64,000 nucleotides of DNA from Girardinichthys multiradiatus. Taxonomy: Eukaryota; Chordata; Actinopteri; Cyprinodontiformes; Goodeidae. The number at the start of each line of letters is the position of its first letter. The stretch's first letter is position 1. Both the position numbers and the translations under genes were made by a program. The notes under the pieces were generated by a model that saw nothing but the letters and a program-made list of their open reading frames with translations, had not been told where the DNA came from and made no database searches. The DNA is taken from positions 23,497,163 to 23,561,162 of the forward strand of contig NC_061811.1 of assembly GCF_021462225.1 (NCBI RefSeq), written 5' to 3'. Shown piece by piece: positions 47,436-58,609 of the stretch.

Positions 47436-49797
47436 GTAAGATGATCTACAAAAACCAAGAACAACCGAAGAAACGCAGCAGCCTCCAGGATCGTCTTTAG
47501 CATGGCACCCCAGTCCCCCGTTTCTGTGTTGTGGCTCCAGGATCGTCTGTACCGTGATGTCCAGTGGTGCTTCGTGTCTGTGTTGTGGATTTTTCTTGTC
47601 TTGTTCCCCAGATCTTCTTTTTTTTTTTTTCCTTTTTGTCTTCTTCCTAAACGAGGGAGCTCAACTCAGATGCCAGCTGTCTTTTCGGAACCTGGGATGG
47701 TGCTGCAAAGTCAAACAGCCTAAACTTAAAATTGATGTTGCCCGTTTCATATGATCATTAATCCGTTTATTCATTTGGTGGTTAGTTGTTGAGTTTGAGC
47801 AGTGACAGAGCACTCAGGGGAGGGTGGCAAGGAAGAGACATCGCCTCCTTTCATTAGCATGCTCACACAGATACAATCAAAGCAACGTCGATTACTGACG
47901 TGTCATGATCATTAAATCAAAGCCACGGACATCCATCGTAAGAAACACATATGATTTTTCGGAGATCGTCCGGTTTCAGCACTGGAAAGCTCCTTAAATT
48001 GTACACGGGCGCTCCTACGCTGAACACATATAGTTGGGCTCATTTTCACGTTGCTGTGTGTGTCTTCTTGCTTTTTAGGATCACAAGATACACACTTGCA
48101 TTATAAGAAACAGATTTTGTTTCGCAAAGCGGTTTTAGCACTGGATAGCTACTGAAATTAAACCTGCTCGCTCCATCTGCTCTGAACACATAGACGTAAA
48201 AATAATTCCACATAGATATTTTTCTTTTACTGCCTTTTAGGATCACAAGACACGAAGATGAACCAAAAGAAGCACTTTTTTCGCCGAATATATACTTTTT
48301 TTTTAGCATTTGACAGCTTCCGATCTTATATTTGTGCGCTCCTGCGTCGAATACCAACTACTGGCACATATTTTCACATTGTTCTGTTTGTTTGCTTACT
48401 TTTTAGGATCACAAGACCCAAACTTGCATTGTAAGAAATTCATATCTTTTCTCGGAGGGCGTCCTGCTTCAGCAGTGGACAGCTCTCTAAATGAAATCCA
48501 AGCTCTTACAAACTAAACACCTACTTGCACATATTTTATATTGTCGTGTTTCCTTTGCGTTTTAAATTGCATCTATTGTAAAGACAGTCATTTCATTTTC
48601 AGAGCGCCCCGTTTCAGCGATGGACAGCCCCTTAAGTTGAACCCAAGCGCCCATACACTGAGCATGTTTAATGCAGACAGTTTCAGAGTTGAGTTTGTTC
48701 GCTTTTTAGGATCACAAAACTGGACAGTTCCTTAAATCAAATCCAATCGATCATAAACTGAACATATAGACTTGCACATATTTTCACAATGTTGTATTTG
48801 TTTTGCGTTTTATATTGCAAAGACAACCATTCTTAAAGACGAACATCCTGTTTCAGCACCGGGCAGCTCCCTGGGTTGTATCCGAACGCATCCACACTAA
48901 GGCATGTATTGCATATATTTTCACATTGCTGTGTTTGTTTTCTTGCTTTTTAGGATCCTACTAACAGTGGTGGTCATCTTCCGGATTCTAATCGTAGCAA
49001 TAGTTGGAGAGACTGTCTATGATGACGAGCAGACCATGTTTGTTTGTAACACCTTACAGCCGGGCTGCAACCAGGCATGCTACGACAAGGCATTTCCCAT
49101 TTCACACATTCGATATTGGGTTTTTCAAATCATCATGGTGTGCACACCGAGTCTTTGTTTTATCACATACTCAGTGCATCAGTCGGCCAAGCAAAAGGAG
49201 CGGCGGTTCTCCACGGTTTACCTGACGCTGGATAAGGATCAAGATTCTCTGAAGCGAGATGAAAGCAAAAAGATAAAAAACACCATTGTGAATGGTGTAC
49301 TCCAGAACACTGAGAACTCCACCAAAGAAGCCGAGCCGGACTGCTTGGAGGTGAAGGAGATCCCCAATTCGGCAATGAGAACTACAAAATCCAAAATGAG
49401 GCGACAGGAGGGCATCTCCAGGTTTTACATCATCCAGGTGGTTTTCAGAAACGCCCTGGAGATAGGCTTCCTGGTTGGCCAGTACTTCTTGTACGGGTTC
49501 AACGTCCCTTCCGTGTACGAATGTGACCGCTACCCCTGCATCAAAGACGTAGAGTGCTACGTGTCCAGACCCACAGAGAAGACCGTGTTTTTGGTCTTCA
49601 TGTTCGCGGTCAGCGGGTTCTGCGTGGTGCTGAACCTGGCCGAACTCAATCACCTGGGCTGGAGGAAAATCAAGACGGCCGTGCGGGGCGTGCAAGCCCG
49701 GCGGAAGTCCATTTATGAGATCAGAAACAAGGACCTGCCGAGGATGAGCGTGCCCAACTTTGGCCGCACGCAGTCCAGTGACTCTGCATATGTGTAA
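47365..49797 (+). CDS. gjd2: Connexin 35/36 (gap junction delta-2), complete, two coding exons
   Basis: Exons 47365-47435 (71 bp, [20 protein letters not shown] then MIG) and 48954-49797 join in phase 2 (AG/G = Arg24) to give 304 residues, the usual Cx35/36 length. An intron right after the N-terminal helix is typical of the delta-2 gene. Four membrane segments are visible (about 24-42, 76-98, and two in the second half). First extracellular loop cysteines are C55, C62 and C66 (CX6CX3C); the second loop has CX4CX5C in [14 protein letters not shown]. The cytoplasmic loop is long and charged. S110 (RRFS) and S276 (RRKS) match the regulatory phosphorylation sites known for fish Cx35. The C-terminus SAYV is the PDZ ligand for ZO-1. 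The protein forms electrical synapses between neurons and couples pancreatic beta-cells. Teleosts usually have two copies (gjd2a, gjd2b); I cannot tell which this is. Confidence 0.97.
47436..48953 (+). other. gjd2: gjd2 intron 1 (1518 bp)
   Basis: Donor GTAAGA, acceptor TTGCTTTTTAG. The first part has a direct repeat of CTCCAGGATCGTCT (47485-47498 and 47535-47548). The rest, from about 47936, is the tandem array described separately. Confidence 0.92.
47936..48953 (+). repeat. Degenerate ~160-bp tandem array ending at the exon-2 acceptor
   Basis: Acceptor-like TTTTAG/GATC boundaries occur at 48079, 48241, 48407, 48710 and 48954; the last is the genuine exon 2. Two mutated equivalents (GCGTTTTAAATTGC near 48563 and GCGTTTTATATTGC near 48808) fill the gaps, giving about seven units of roughly 100-165 bp. 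Shared blocks per unit are TTCAGCACTGGACAGCTCC, TTGCACATATTTTCACATTG, and GATCACAAGAC...CTTGCATT followed by GTAAGAAA. Copies are about 60-85 percent alike by eye. Confidence 0.85.
48954..49797 (+). CDS. gjd2: gjd2 coding exon 2
   Basis: Encodes [20 protein letters not shown] to SSDSAYV, TAA at 49795-49797. Contains all four membrane segments and both extracellular cysteine sets. The codon third positions are GC-rich in the second half. Confidence 0.97.
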
Positions 49798-50236
49798 AAA
49801 AATCAACTCCATAACGGACATTGTGGACAGCTCCGCACGCCTAAAACTTGTGTCATGACATAAAAGAGTGGGCATATTTATTTATTTACAATTTATTTTC
49901 CATTTGATTTGATGGTATTCTATGGACTTGAAGGCAAGCGTGGATCACGCGTTTGCTTACTTTTACTTATTCATTATTGCACTGATGCAACTTTTTAAGT
50001 AACGTTTCTACTCTGGCGAGACCATGTTGAAGTGTTCGCAGATCTTTCTTGGGCTGCACTTGAAAAGAGCAAATGCAAAAGAAGAAGAAGAAAACTTGCA
50101 CTAAAGAGGTGAACACATGAGAGCTTGATCGTATCCAAATGTGCTGAAATTTTCTTTCTACCCATATTTCTGTTACATGGCACCACTAAAAGGGAACATA
50201 TAGCATATTCCTACCAGGTTTATATATACCCATAAT

Positions 50237-50241
50237 ACACA

Positions 50242-50304
<63 letters not shown>
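50237..50304. repeat. Compound (CA)n(TA)n microsatellite
   Basis: A CA tract at about 50237-50275 continuing directly as TA to about 50304, in the gjd2 3' UTR. Confidence 0.95.
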
Positions 50305-50312
<8 letters not shown>

Positions 50313-50981
50313 AAATCCTTAGTGGTTAGCTAAAATACATCAGCTTGGTTAATTATTTTGTCTTGTTTGTTTTTGTTGCCTGTGTTGCACCACTGACCTT
50401 AACATATGTAACCATTCCATTGCTTTATAGCTATAACTTGCAAAATAGTATCTGGTGAATTTGCTGCAAAACGCTAACGTCTGTGACTTCCTTAATTTAA
50501 GACACACCAAAGCGCCCACTGCTTTTATTTGTGAGTGTTTATTTTCTTGCTATTTGTGTAATCAAGTGCCATACTTGTACATAGACATTATATAAATTAT
50601 AAATATATGTATACATATTAATATATATATATATATAAATATATGATGGGAATAATAATCATGAAAGCTGATTCCTTGCTTGGATTATGCTGAATATTGG
50701 CCATTTTCTTTTTGCTCCAAATGTATATGTTGTGGTTTGATTGAAGAAAATAAGATATTCAGATTTTTTCTGTTTTATTTTTGGAAATGACTGGGAAAAA
50801 AATGAAGTGTACATTTTTTTTAATACTGACAAGACTCCCTCTAATCACAGCTGATCAAAACTGAAAAGAAAAGCACAAATTGATTTTTTTCTTATCAAAG
50901 AATGGGCAATTGAAATCTGCTCTGGTGCTACTGTTTTTCATAGAATGGTCTTAAATGTAACCTTCAGAACCAGAAAGAAAA

Positions 50982-50987
50982 AATAAA
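50982..50987 (+). terminator. gjd2: Candidate gjd2 poly(A) signal
   Basis: AATAAA followed by TTTTTTTCTGTGG (U/GU-rich); a second AATAAA lies 27 bp further on. Confidence 0.55.
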
Positions 50988-51014
50988 CACATCTTTTTTT
51001 CTGTGGAAAATAAA

Positions 51015-52745
51015 AGTGGGATTCATGTACACCAGAAACGTATGAGATGCGGTACTTTGTGTTCCCTACTGTGGCTTCTTTTATCACACATATATCCAGG
51101 GGAAGTTGTGTCTTACTGCAGTGAAGATGTTAGCCACACCCACTACTGCAGGACACACCTGGTGCAGAATCTCACTACTCTGCATTGTGTTGCAATTCTG
51201 GTGCTGCTTCCATGAGGCACATCAATTCGTCTGCTCCTTGATAACATGGCATGCATTAAACTAGAGCAAGCCCTTAACTGTATATTCACAGGGCCTTGGT
51301 GTGGCATTAATGTGCTGCACTCACCAGGGATAACAAAAGCAAATCATGCCTCTGAATACATGCAGTGCGTTCATCCCATCTTCTTTTATTTGAGAAAGGA
51401 GGAAGCCCAAATGAAAGGAGGGAAGGTTTCTGTGCTACTTGTGAAGGTCAGAAACAAAAGATGGGGAGAAATAATAGGACACTATAAGCGTTTAACTGTA
51501 TAACCGTGAAAAAGAAATGAATACATTTAGAGATTAAATTAAAAAATCTGAAGCTGTTGATAGTTGTTCTGGGGGAAGGATGGCATCTTCATTATGCCTC
51601 ACCCCAACCCCTCTACCAACCACCCCTCCCACACCTGCCTCGCAAGGATGACTCTGCAAAGCTGGGAGAAATAGAAGAGCAGCCGTACCTGCACATCCAT
51701 CTTCATCTCAGCAGGGACTAGAGATTTTTTCATGAACTCAAAAGAGAAAAGAAGGCAAAAGAAGTCCAATTAATCAATGTCGTTTTGAACCAGTACCCTG
51801 TCATCCTCATTATCTATTAACTCAATTGCTCATAAGGGGCAATACAATTTAAAATATACAAATAACATTTTTAAAAATACCCCTTATTAATACAAAATGA
51901 TCCTCATTACCCCGAGTGTAACCTGAGCATAGTTCTTATTTTGTGCATTGCCTTCTTGTTCTATAATCCTGCAACATCCAAATGGATTCCAAACTTCACA
52001 TCAATTGCAAAATTATTGAACAGTAACTGAATCCAGTTATGCTGTGACAAATATGCATCTATTAGGATTTAAGGGATTGAACAAAAAATGTGATCACACA
52101 GTGTACAAACAAGCAATTTAAAAAAATAACATTTTTTCTGCATACCTTGGAAGCCTTGATCACTGCTGCCTAGTACAACGATTTATGATAAGGAGGAAAA
52201 AGAAAGCCTGCAGGACTACCTCCCAGTTTTGCCTCAAGTCAAGTCATATTTTAAAGAGAGGTCTTCCACTTGATAATGTGATGTATGAAAGAAAAGCACC
52301 TCATTCAGTTGTTCACAGTAAAACATCTTATTTCTGAACAGTCTTGGTCATGTCTTTGTAGCAAGACCAAAATTAGTTCACATGAGGAAGTATAAATGTG
52401 CTGCACATGCATATAAGTCACGCAACTTTAATTTGCAAAATCGGGAAGGGTGTCAATTAATTTAAACATAAAAGTAAAATCTCATATTGAAATATTCAAA
52501 ACTCATATGCATTTTGTTTATTTTGTTTTATGTGCATTTGAGCCTAAATGCATAAACAGTCCCACCAAAATAAGCATAAATAAGGACAAACCTAAAAATG
52601 CCACCTAAGATGCTTCAGATAAGCGAACACTAAAAAGAAAGGTTTCATGTCTCTTTTTCAGGAAGGTGTTAGGTTATTTTCTGGTCTCAGATGCTGAGAG
52701 ATCAAAACCAAGAGCAGGGTTATTAGCTTTTAAATCTCAGAAATA
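51015..52745. other. Intergenic, no gene seen
   Basis: Single-copy-looking AT-rich DNA, no supported exon or repeat. Confidence 0.45.
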
Positions 52746-52840
52746 TCCCGCAACGCTGCCACACTGTTCCTTGTCATGAGATTCTGAGGGCTGATTACTG
52801 TAAGCCCTCCTATTTTCGATCTTCAGATCAGGTTGATTGG
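52746..52840 (-). repeat. Inverted copy of the gjd2 5' UTR/promoter segment
   Basis: Reverse complement of 47010-47104, 94 of 95 positions identical. Flanking homology continues with an indel to about 52860 (TTAAACCCAACACCTG on the minus strand versus TTAAATCCAACCTG). It is 2.9 kb past the gjd2 stop codon, on the opposite strand. Confidence 0.93.
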
Positions 52841-53164
52841 TTGACAGGTGTTGGGTTTAAGAGTCTGAAGCAGCAAAATGAGCAGCATTTTACAAGTGTT
52901 GTAGATGAGGCACAGTAAGGCAACACAAATATAAACAGATTGCATTTGCATTTGAATTTTATTTACAAACCCTTTTTTCCCATTTGCGATTAAATATTTA
53001 TAGGTTTGTGGCAGTACAGTAGCTTTCGTTTTAGCTCTAATGTGAGTCCAGGTCATCTGTTGAAAATACCTGAAAATGCTCATCGGTCTATTGACTGATA
53101 AGTATGACCAGGTCAAAATAAGTATTTTCATATGGTATAAAGAGCAACAATTACTAAATGGTAA

Positions 53165-53560
53165 AAAGCATGATACTGGAAGCCTTCAGAGGTTTTCACC
53201 CTAAGCATCTTTGTTTTCCAGAATCAAGCCAAAAGCACCTTGAGACCACGCTATGCGTCTAGGAAAATGTTTTGTGAACTGATTACACTGTAAGTCTAAA
53301 ATATCAGTTCAGTAGTGAAGAATGGTGGGAGATGCATAATGATTTAGAGCCACCTCTGGGTCTTTACAACCGGCCTTCGACATGAAGGAAATAAATTCCA
53401 AAGTTTTTCGTCAGAATATCGTCCGGCTGGCAGTCTTATGGAAGTGAAGTAATGCAGCAGGACCACGGACCAGACAAATGAAAGTAAATCTGTCACAGAA
53501 CAACTTCAAAAAAAGTTCAGATCAACAGAAAAACTGTGAAATACATTTAAAAAACTGTTT
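53165..53560 (+). mobile_element. Tc1-like transposase relic
   Basis: Reads as damaged Tc1 DNA: GAATCAAGCCAAAAGCACCT, ACGCTATGCGTCTAGGAAAA, AGAATGGTGGGAGATGCATA, GGACCACGGACCAGACAAAT. A central part is deleted; no frame survives. Confidence 0.6.
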
Positions 53561-53934
53561 ATGCAGAAAATGCAAGAAAGGAGGTGTACTGAAGCACTTC
53601 CAAGAAATGCAAAACACCAGTCAGCCTATTCTTTTATACAGTATATCACACATGAAACCTAAAGAAATATGCATTCTCTCTTGTATCTATTTGTATGGTT
53701 GTCATTTCTAATGCACGAGGAACAAACAAGATGGAAGATTAAAGCTAACTACTTACAATATCAGTCCTTTTTATCCCTCCAGGACAGCTTTGAAAACTCA
53801 GGTCATGACACACTGGGATTAACTTGTGTTTCCTTTTTCTGTCCCAAATGAATTAACTGGTGATTCAATTGCCTCAGGTATGAATTCACAGTTATGTGTC
53901 TCCATGCAAGACTGACAACCTGTTCAGATTGTAG

Positions 53935-55560
53935 CTTGAAGTTTTCACATTTAGACACATTACAACCACAAACTTCAATGTAGTTTTTGGAGAATGTATG
54001 TGATTGACCACTCAAAGGAGTCTATAATTGTATAGTAGAAGGATTGGTTGGTTGGAAAGGATAGTCTTTAAAAGTTAATCCAAATAAAAATCTAAAAAAA
54101 ACTGTGTTATGCATTTCTATTCAGCTGCATTAATTTTGATTCCCCTTAATCAAATTTTGTACAACCAATTTTTTGTTGTAAAAAATTTCAGGGAAGCCTC
54201 ATATGGAACAAGCAACATGATGAAGAACAAGGAAACCAGCAGACAGGTCTGTCATAATGTTACGTATGGCTCTGACCCACATGCAGAATAACGCTCAAGG
54301 GAAATGGGTACAAGTTTGAAAAAAGGTTTATTTAAGGAGAATGGATCGGCATGGTGTGCAGGAACAACTTTAAGGAAAAACGACAGGTAAGTGGCACAGC
54401 AAATGAAACCGGAACTTAAATGTGAAATGTCTTTTACTAGGAGGGAGTAGGCAATCCGCCAGGAGGAGAGGGAATTGGACTGGAGAAGAAGTGAATATGG
54501 AGACAATGGTAAGTCCGATGATTTCTTAGTTACTTGGGTTAGAGCTTGGAGTGCAGGCGAAGCGTCAGCGGAGAGGTGGAGGATGGGCAGGTTAGGTTGA
54601 ATGGTGTCTGGAGAATCCGGGTCTGGAAGCAGCCAGCCGGGGAAGTTCCAGAGTTCGGCGTCAGGTAGGTGTGTGTGGAAGATCCTTCCTGGGGACATCC
54701 TAGGAGCGAGGCTAGTGGGAAACGAAGCTACGGGGGCCAGCCTGGGTCACCTCCAGGTAGTCGCCGGTATAATCCTTGGAAGGTCCTTGAAATCTTAACT
54801 AGTGTTTGAACGAAGCCACCGGGGCCAGCCTGGGTAACCTCCAGTTAGTCGTCGGTTCAGTTCACTAAGAAGAAGAAAGAGCAAGTTAAACGTTGTTGAA
54901 GGCAAAGTAGACAAAAACTTAATTAATTCGAGGCAGGCTGAGTAGCTACCACAGAGGCTAATACTCGAGCGACGAGATGCTGGCTGCTTCCTGTTGAAGT
55001 ACTCCAGGACTCAATCACCAAGATGGAAAACACCTCTCTCCACCACTGCTGAGCACTAGCGCCTACTAGGAGTCAAAAAACACAGACAAAAACATACAAC
55101 AGAAACTCCAGCCCCGACAAGGTCAGGCATAAAGTTGTGAATTTCACTGCAAGGTTAGGTTATAAAATAATATCTCAAGTTCTAAACATAGTGATAAACA
55201 CTGTTCAAATCATCATGCTAAAAATGAGAGTATAACACAACTACAAACCTACCAAGATATCTACTCAAACTCACAGACAAGAAGAACATTCACCAGAGGA
55301 TCAATCAAAAGGCCCATGATAACTTTGGAGGAGACTCAGAGATCCACTGCTCATGTGGGGCATACAGTTGTCAGGACGACTATTAGGCATGCACTCCACA
55401 ACTCTGGACTTTATGGAACAGAATTAAGTACATACAGGAAGTGGATGCAAGGATAGCAATCTTGTCGAGATGTTTTTGTCACATGGAGTTGTGTTAAGTT
55501 GGCAAAAAGCTGACAGCTGTGGAAGTAACATCCGGAAGACTATCAAGGTTTTTCAACTGA
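53935..55560 (+). mobile_element. Tc1-like element split by a solo LTR
   Basis: The left terminal repeat (ACATTACAACCACAAACTTC) is at 53957-53976. The N-terminal transposase DNA (AGCAACATGATGAAGAACAA) runs to 54249, then resumes after the LTR at 55120 (AGGCATAAAGTTGTG, CTACCAAGATATC, ACAACTCTGGACTTTATGGA). The C-terminal half is missing. Confidence 0.78.
54250..55119. mobile_element. Solo LTR with 5-bp target duplication
   Basis: 870 bp with TGTCATAATG at the left end and CCCCGACA at the right (TG...CA, with TGTC/GACA inverted), flanked by exact AGGTC duplications (54245-54249 and 55120-55124). Inside, CGAAGC(T/C)AC...GGGGCCAGCCTGGGT recurs at 54723 and 54810 (87-bp period). No internal coding region remains, so this is the product of LTR-LTR recombination of an LTR retrotransposon. 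It interrupts a Tc1 element. Confidence 0.85.
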
Positions 55561-56753
55561 CAACTAATATGCAAGATAATTAATCTTTGGTACCACAATC
55601 TTATTCATCAGGATTTAAGTTTTTTAGTCTATTCGCTTATGCTTTTAATTATTATGACTTTAAAATAACCTTTTTTTACACAGAGCCAACCTAGGACATA
55701 CTTGAATCATTTATGCAAATATCCTCTCCTTGAAGCCTTGTAAATTTGACAATTCAAAACCTTTACCTGATGGTTTATCCGGCAATCCCTTTGCTACACA
55801 GCAAGCATATCATTCCTGTTTTTCCTCTTTCACTTGCTCTTTAATCTTAACAGAGAGGGCTTCCTTCAGGGGGAGCACCACTTTAATTCAAGCTTTTGCG
55901 CAGATTACTTGAAAGGGGGAAAGCAAAGAGAAGGAAAACAGCAAACTGTGGGTCTTTTTGATCCACCCAGCCAGAAGGAAGGAAATTAGTCTGCTTATGG
56001 CAGAACAGATGCACAGAATGGCATGGCATAGAAAGATATGGCAAAAACTGAAACAAAACACACTTGATGTTTGAGTCCTTGTGGGGGAGAACACAGAAAT
56101 GGATTTTTACACAGTGGGAGCAAGTTTCAGCCTCTGTCTGCCAGGGTAGCTTCCTCCCTGTTCCCTCTGCAAAATAGTCCCTTTATCTGAAGCCACAATT
56201 ATTCATCTTCCTCCTCACCACAGTGCTTCAAAGCTGCTCAGAGACACAGAAAAGCTAACTTTTTGTTACTGTCATCTGTGCTTCCGCTGCTTTGTCTTTA
56301 AAATGCATCAGCTCTAATGAACTCATCACAATACAAGGACAAAAGGACAGAGATGGTTTGACAAAAGCTGCTCTGAGGGATTTGGCTGGCTGATTTTGGT
56401 TGGTGTTTAGGTCATATTGGCTCACACAGAAGGAATTGGTTGAAAATAAGCACCAACACAGACAGAATATACCTGACAGACCTGACAGCAGATTAATTTC
56501 TCATCCATTTTTTAATGTGTCCCCCTGGATTAAGAACATTAGTGGATTATATTATTATTAGTGGATTTGTCAAACAGAGGTTTGCAGTGGGACATTCAGC
56601 ACCTGGTTGAGGACACATTGCACCCAAACCTAAAAAGTGATGAATTTCAATTCCTATTTTTATTTGCCAGGTAGGGGAGATTAGAGACAGTGTCAGTCTG
56701 AGTGAATCTATTAGACCTTCAGAAACAGGAGCAGATACTATTCCTCCTTCATG
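55561..56753. other. Intergenic, no gene seen
   Basis: No supported feature. Confidence 0.45.
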
Positions 56754-57446
56754 CAGTTGAAACCAGATATTTACATACACTGTGTAAAAAAACACTACCT
56801 TTTCTTTTTTTCTTACTAAATGATTTTGTCCATGAATGCTTTTGGAAACTATAATCTGGCTTTTGTGTTCGTTTCACAGTAATGCCTTTATTCTCTTCAA
56901 GGCTTTTCACTCCATGTTGGTACAGAACTCTCCTTCCTGAACGGCTGTACATTCCAATTCTGATTTTAGGTGTATATAATTGTTTGCACAAGTGAACGTG
57001 ACAATTTCAGGTATCCGGAAATTGTACCCACGGAGGAACTAAACTTGTGGAGGCCAACAGTTCTCTTCCTAATATCTTGGCTGATTAATTATGTTTCTCC
57101 CCTGATGTCACACAAGGAAGCAGTGTGTTTGAGGTAGCGCTACAATTTAACACCAATATTAATTGGAGCTAAAATACAAACTGTTAAAATGTGTCAAATG
57201 TAAAAATATAAAATCTGTGTTATCATCATCTGTTTTTTTTTTTACAATTTGTGAAGTTGTAGTAGTCTTAGCTAATGTAAACTTCTCAATTTTAATAAAT
57301 TAATAAACGATTCCCTAAAAAAATCTCTCATTATTATGACATTTGCAACCAGAAATCCCTATGGCAAATGTGTCTGACCTAAACTGGCCTAAAAATGGAA
57401 ATGCACTGTATTCTTCTACAATGTATGTAAACATCTGGCTTCAATG
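56754..57446. mobile_element. Non-autonomous Tc1 element with matching terminal repeats
   Basis: The left end CAGTTGAAACCAGATATTTA at 56754 and the right end, whose complement reads CATTGAAGCCAGATGTTTAC, form terminal inverted repeats about 690 bp apart, next to TA. No transposase frame; internally deleted. Confidence 0.8.
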
Positions 57447-58609
57447 TACATTTGAAATAATTTACCTTAAATGCTGCAGCTGCTGTAAAGATCCAGAGCC
57501 AGTCTAGAATATTAAAATTATTTGTTGTGCTGCACCCTCTCTGCAGCACTGCAGCAAAAACAAACCCCTGGATATTTTCTTTTCTTGTGGCATTTAAATT
57601 TCCTACAGATGACAATTTGCTTAGGCGTTTACAGTTTGCTAAAACTTTCTACATCCACTTACCTCCTCTGAGTCCCCTAACAGCGTGTAGCTGCTACGTG
57701 CGGCCTATCGACCCTGATAAATGTTTAAGTTCTGCACCATTACACAGCCAATAAAAATCAGTGGCTGGCAAGTCTTAATTGGACACAGAGCTGTACACCA
57801 GGCAATTAAACATGTACTGAAATACGAGGTGTAGTGCAGCAGAGTGCAAGATGGGTCAGACAGACAATGAGATTTATTTTAGAAATATTTATTTTCAACT
57901 ACCTGCACTGAAATGCTGTCACACACATAGGTGCTTATGAATCACCAATGTGCAATACAGAGGCACACAGGAACAAAAGATAAGAGTCATATGGGAATAT
58001 TGTGGGTGCAAAATAAAAGACTAACTTGCTTGATTAGGAGCCAGATGAGTGGGAAGGCTGCTGCTTTAAAAACAATGCTTTTGCAGTACAAACAAATGGA
58101 GGGCAAAAAACAAAGAACATATACGATCTTTATTTTGAAAGGTGAATTCATATTTAAATGCCATGGAAGCCTAAGATTACACAACGTGGGTTGAACACAC
58201 TTATTGTGATACCTTCAACCCTTTTTCTGCCATTTATCTGGGAAAATGACATTTTGCTAACCCTGCCAGGGGTAAATGTAGTCATTTTAGAGCGTAGGGC
58301 AGAACAGAAGCATAGAGCCCTTCACTTACCTTCTTTGTCATAGTTTTTTTGGGCATTATTTGTCTAAGACCAACTTTAGCTTATTGCTGTGTATTGCTGC
58401 AAGTAAGTCTGTTAAGTGACTGCAAATTACAATTTACTTGAAATCCTTTCTAGATATTTGTTTCAAGAGTAATATGCTTTTGATTAAATATTTGCAATGT
58501 CTAGGAGAATAAATAAATACAATCAAGAGCCTGGTACTGATCATTGGTTTAAAACTCATGTTTGTAACTATTTCCTGATGATTTCCTTGAATGCATGTCT
58601 TTGTCAACC
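57447..58609. other. Intergenic, no gene seen
   Basis: No supported feature. Confidence 0.45.

Larger units (their letters stand above)
49798..50987 (+). other. gjd2: gjd2 3' UTR
   Basis: AT-rich. It contains a compound (CA)n(TA)n microsatellite and several short TA stretches (50600-50645). The first strong poly(A) signal after the stop is AATAAA at 50982-50987, another at 51009-51014. Confidence 0.6.

Noticed and set aside
47936..48953. CRISPR-like array
   Set aside because: Vertebrate intron, units diverged and without constant short repeats and unique spacers; the periodic similarity covers the whole unit.
49171..49875. Long open frame (234 codons) on the minus strand across gjd2 exon 2
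   Set aside because: It is the antisense of a GC-rich conserved exon; no motif, no splice context, and the plus frame is unmistakably connexin.
54252..54698. 148-codon open frame on the minus strand
   Set aside because: It lies wholly inside a solo LTR, with no recognisable domain; chance frame in repeat DNA.
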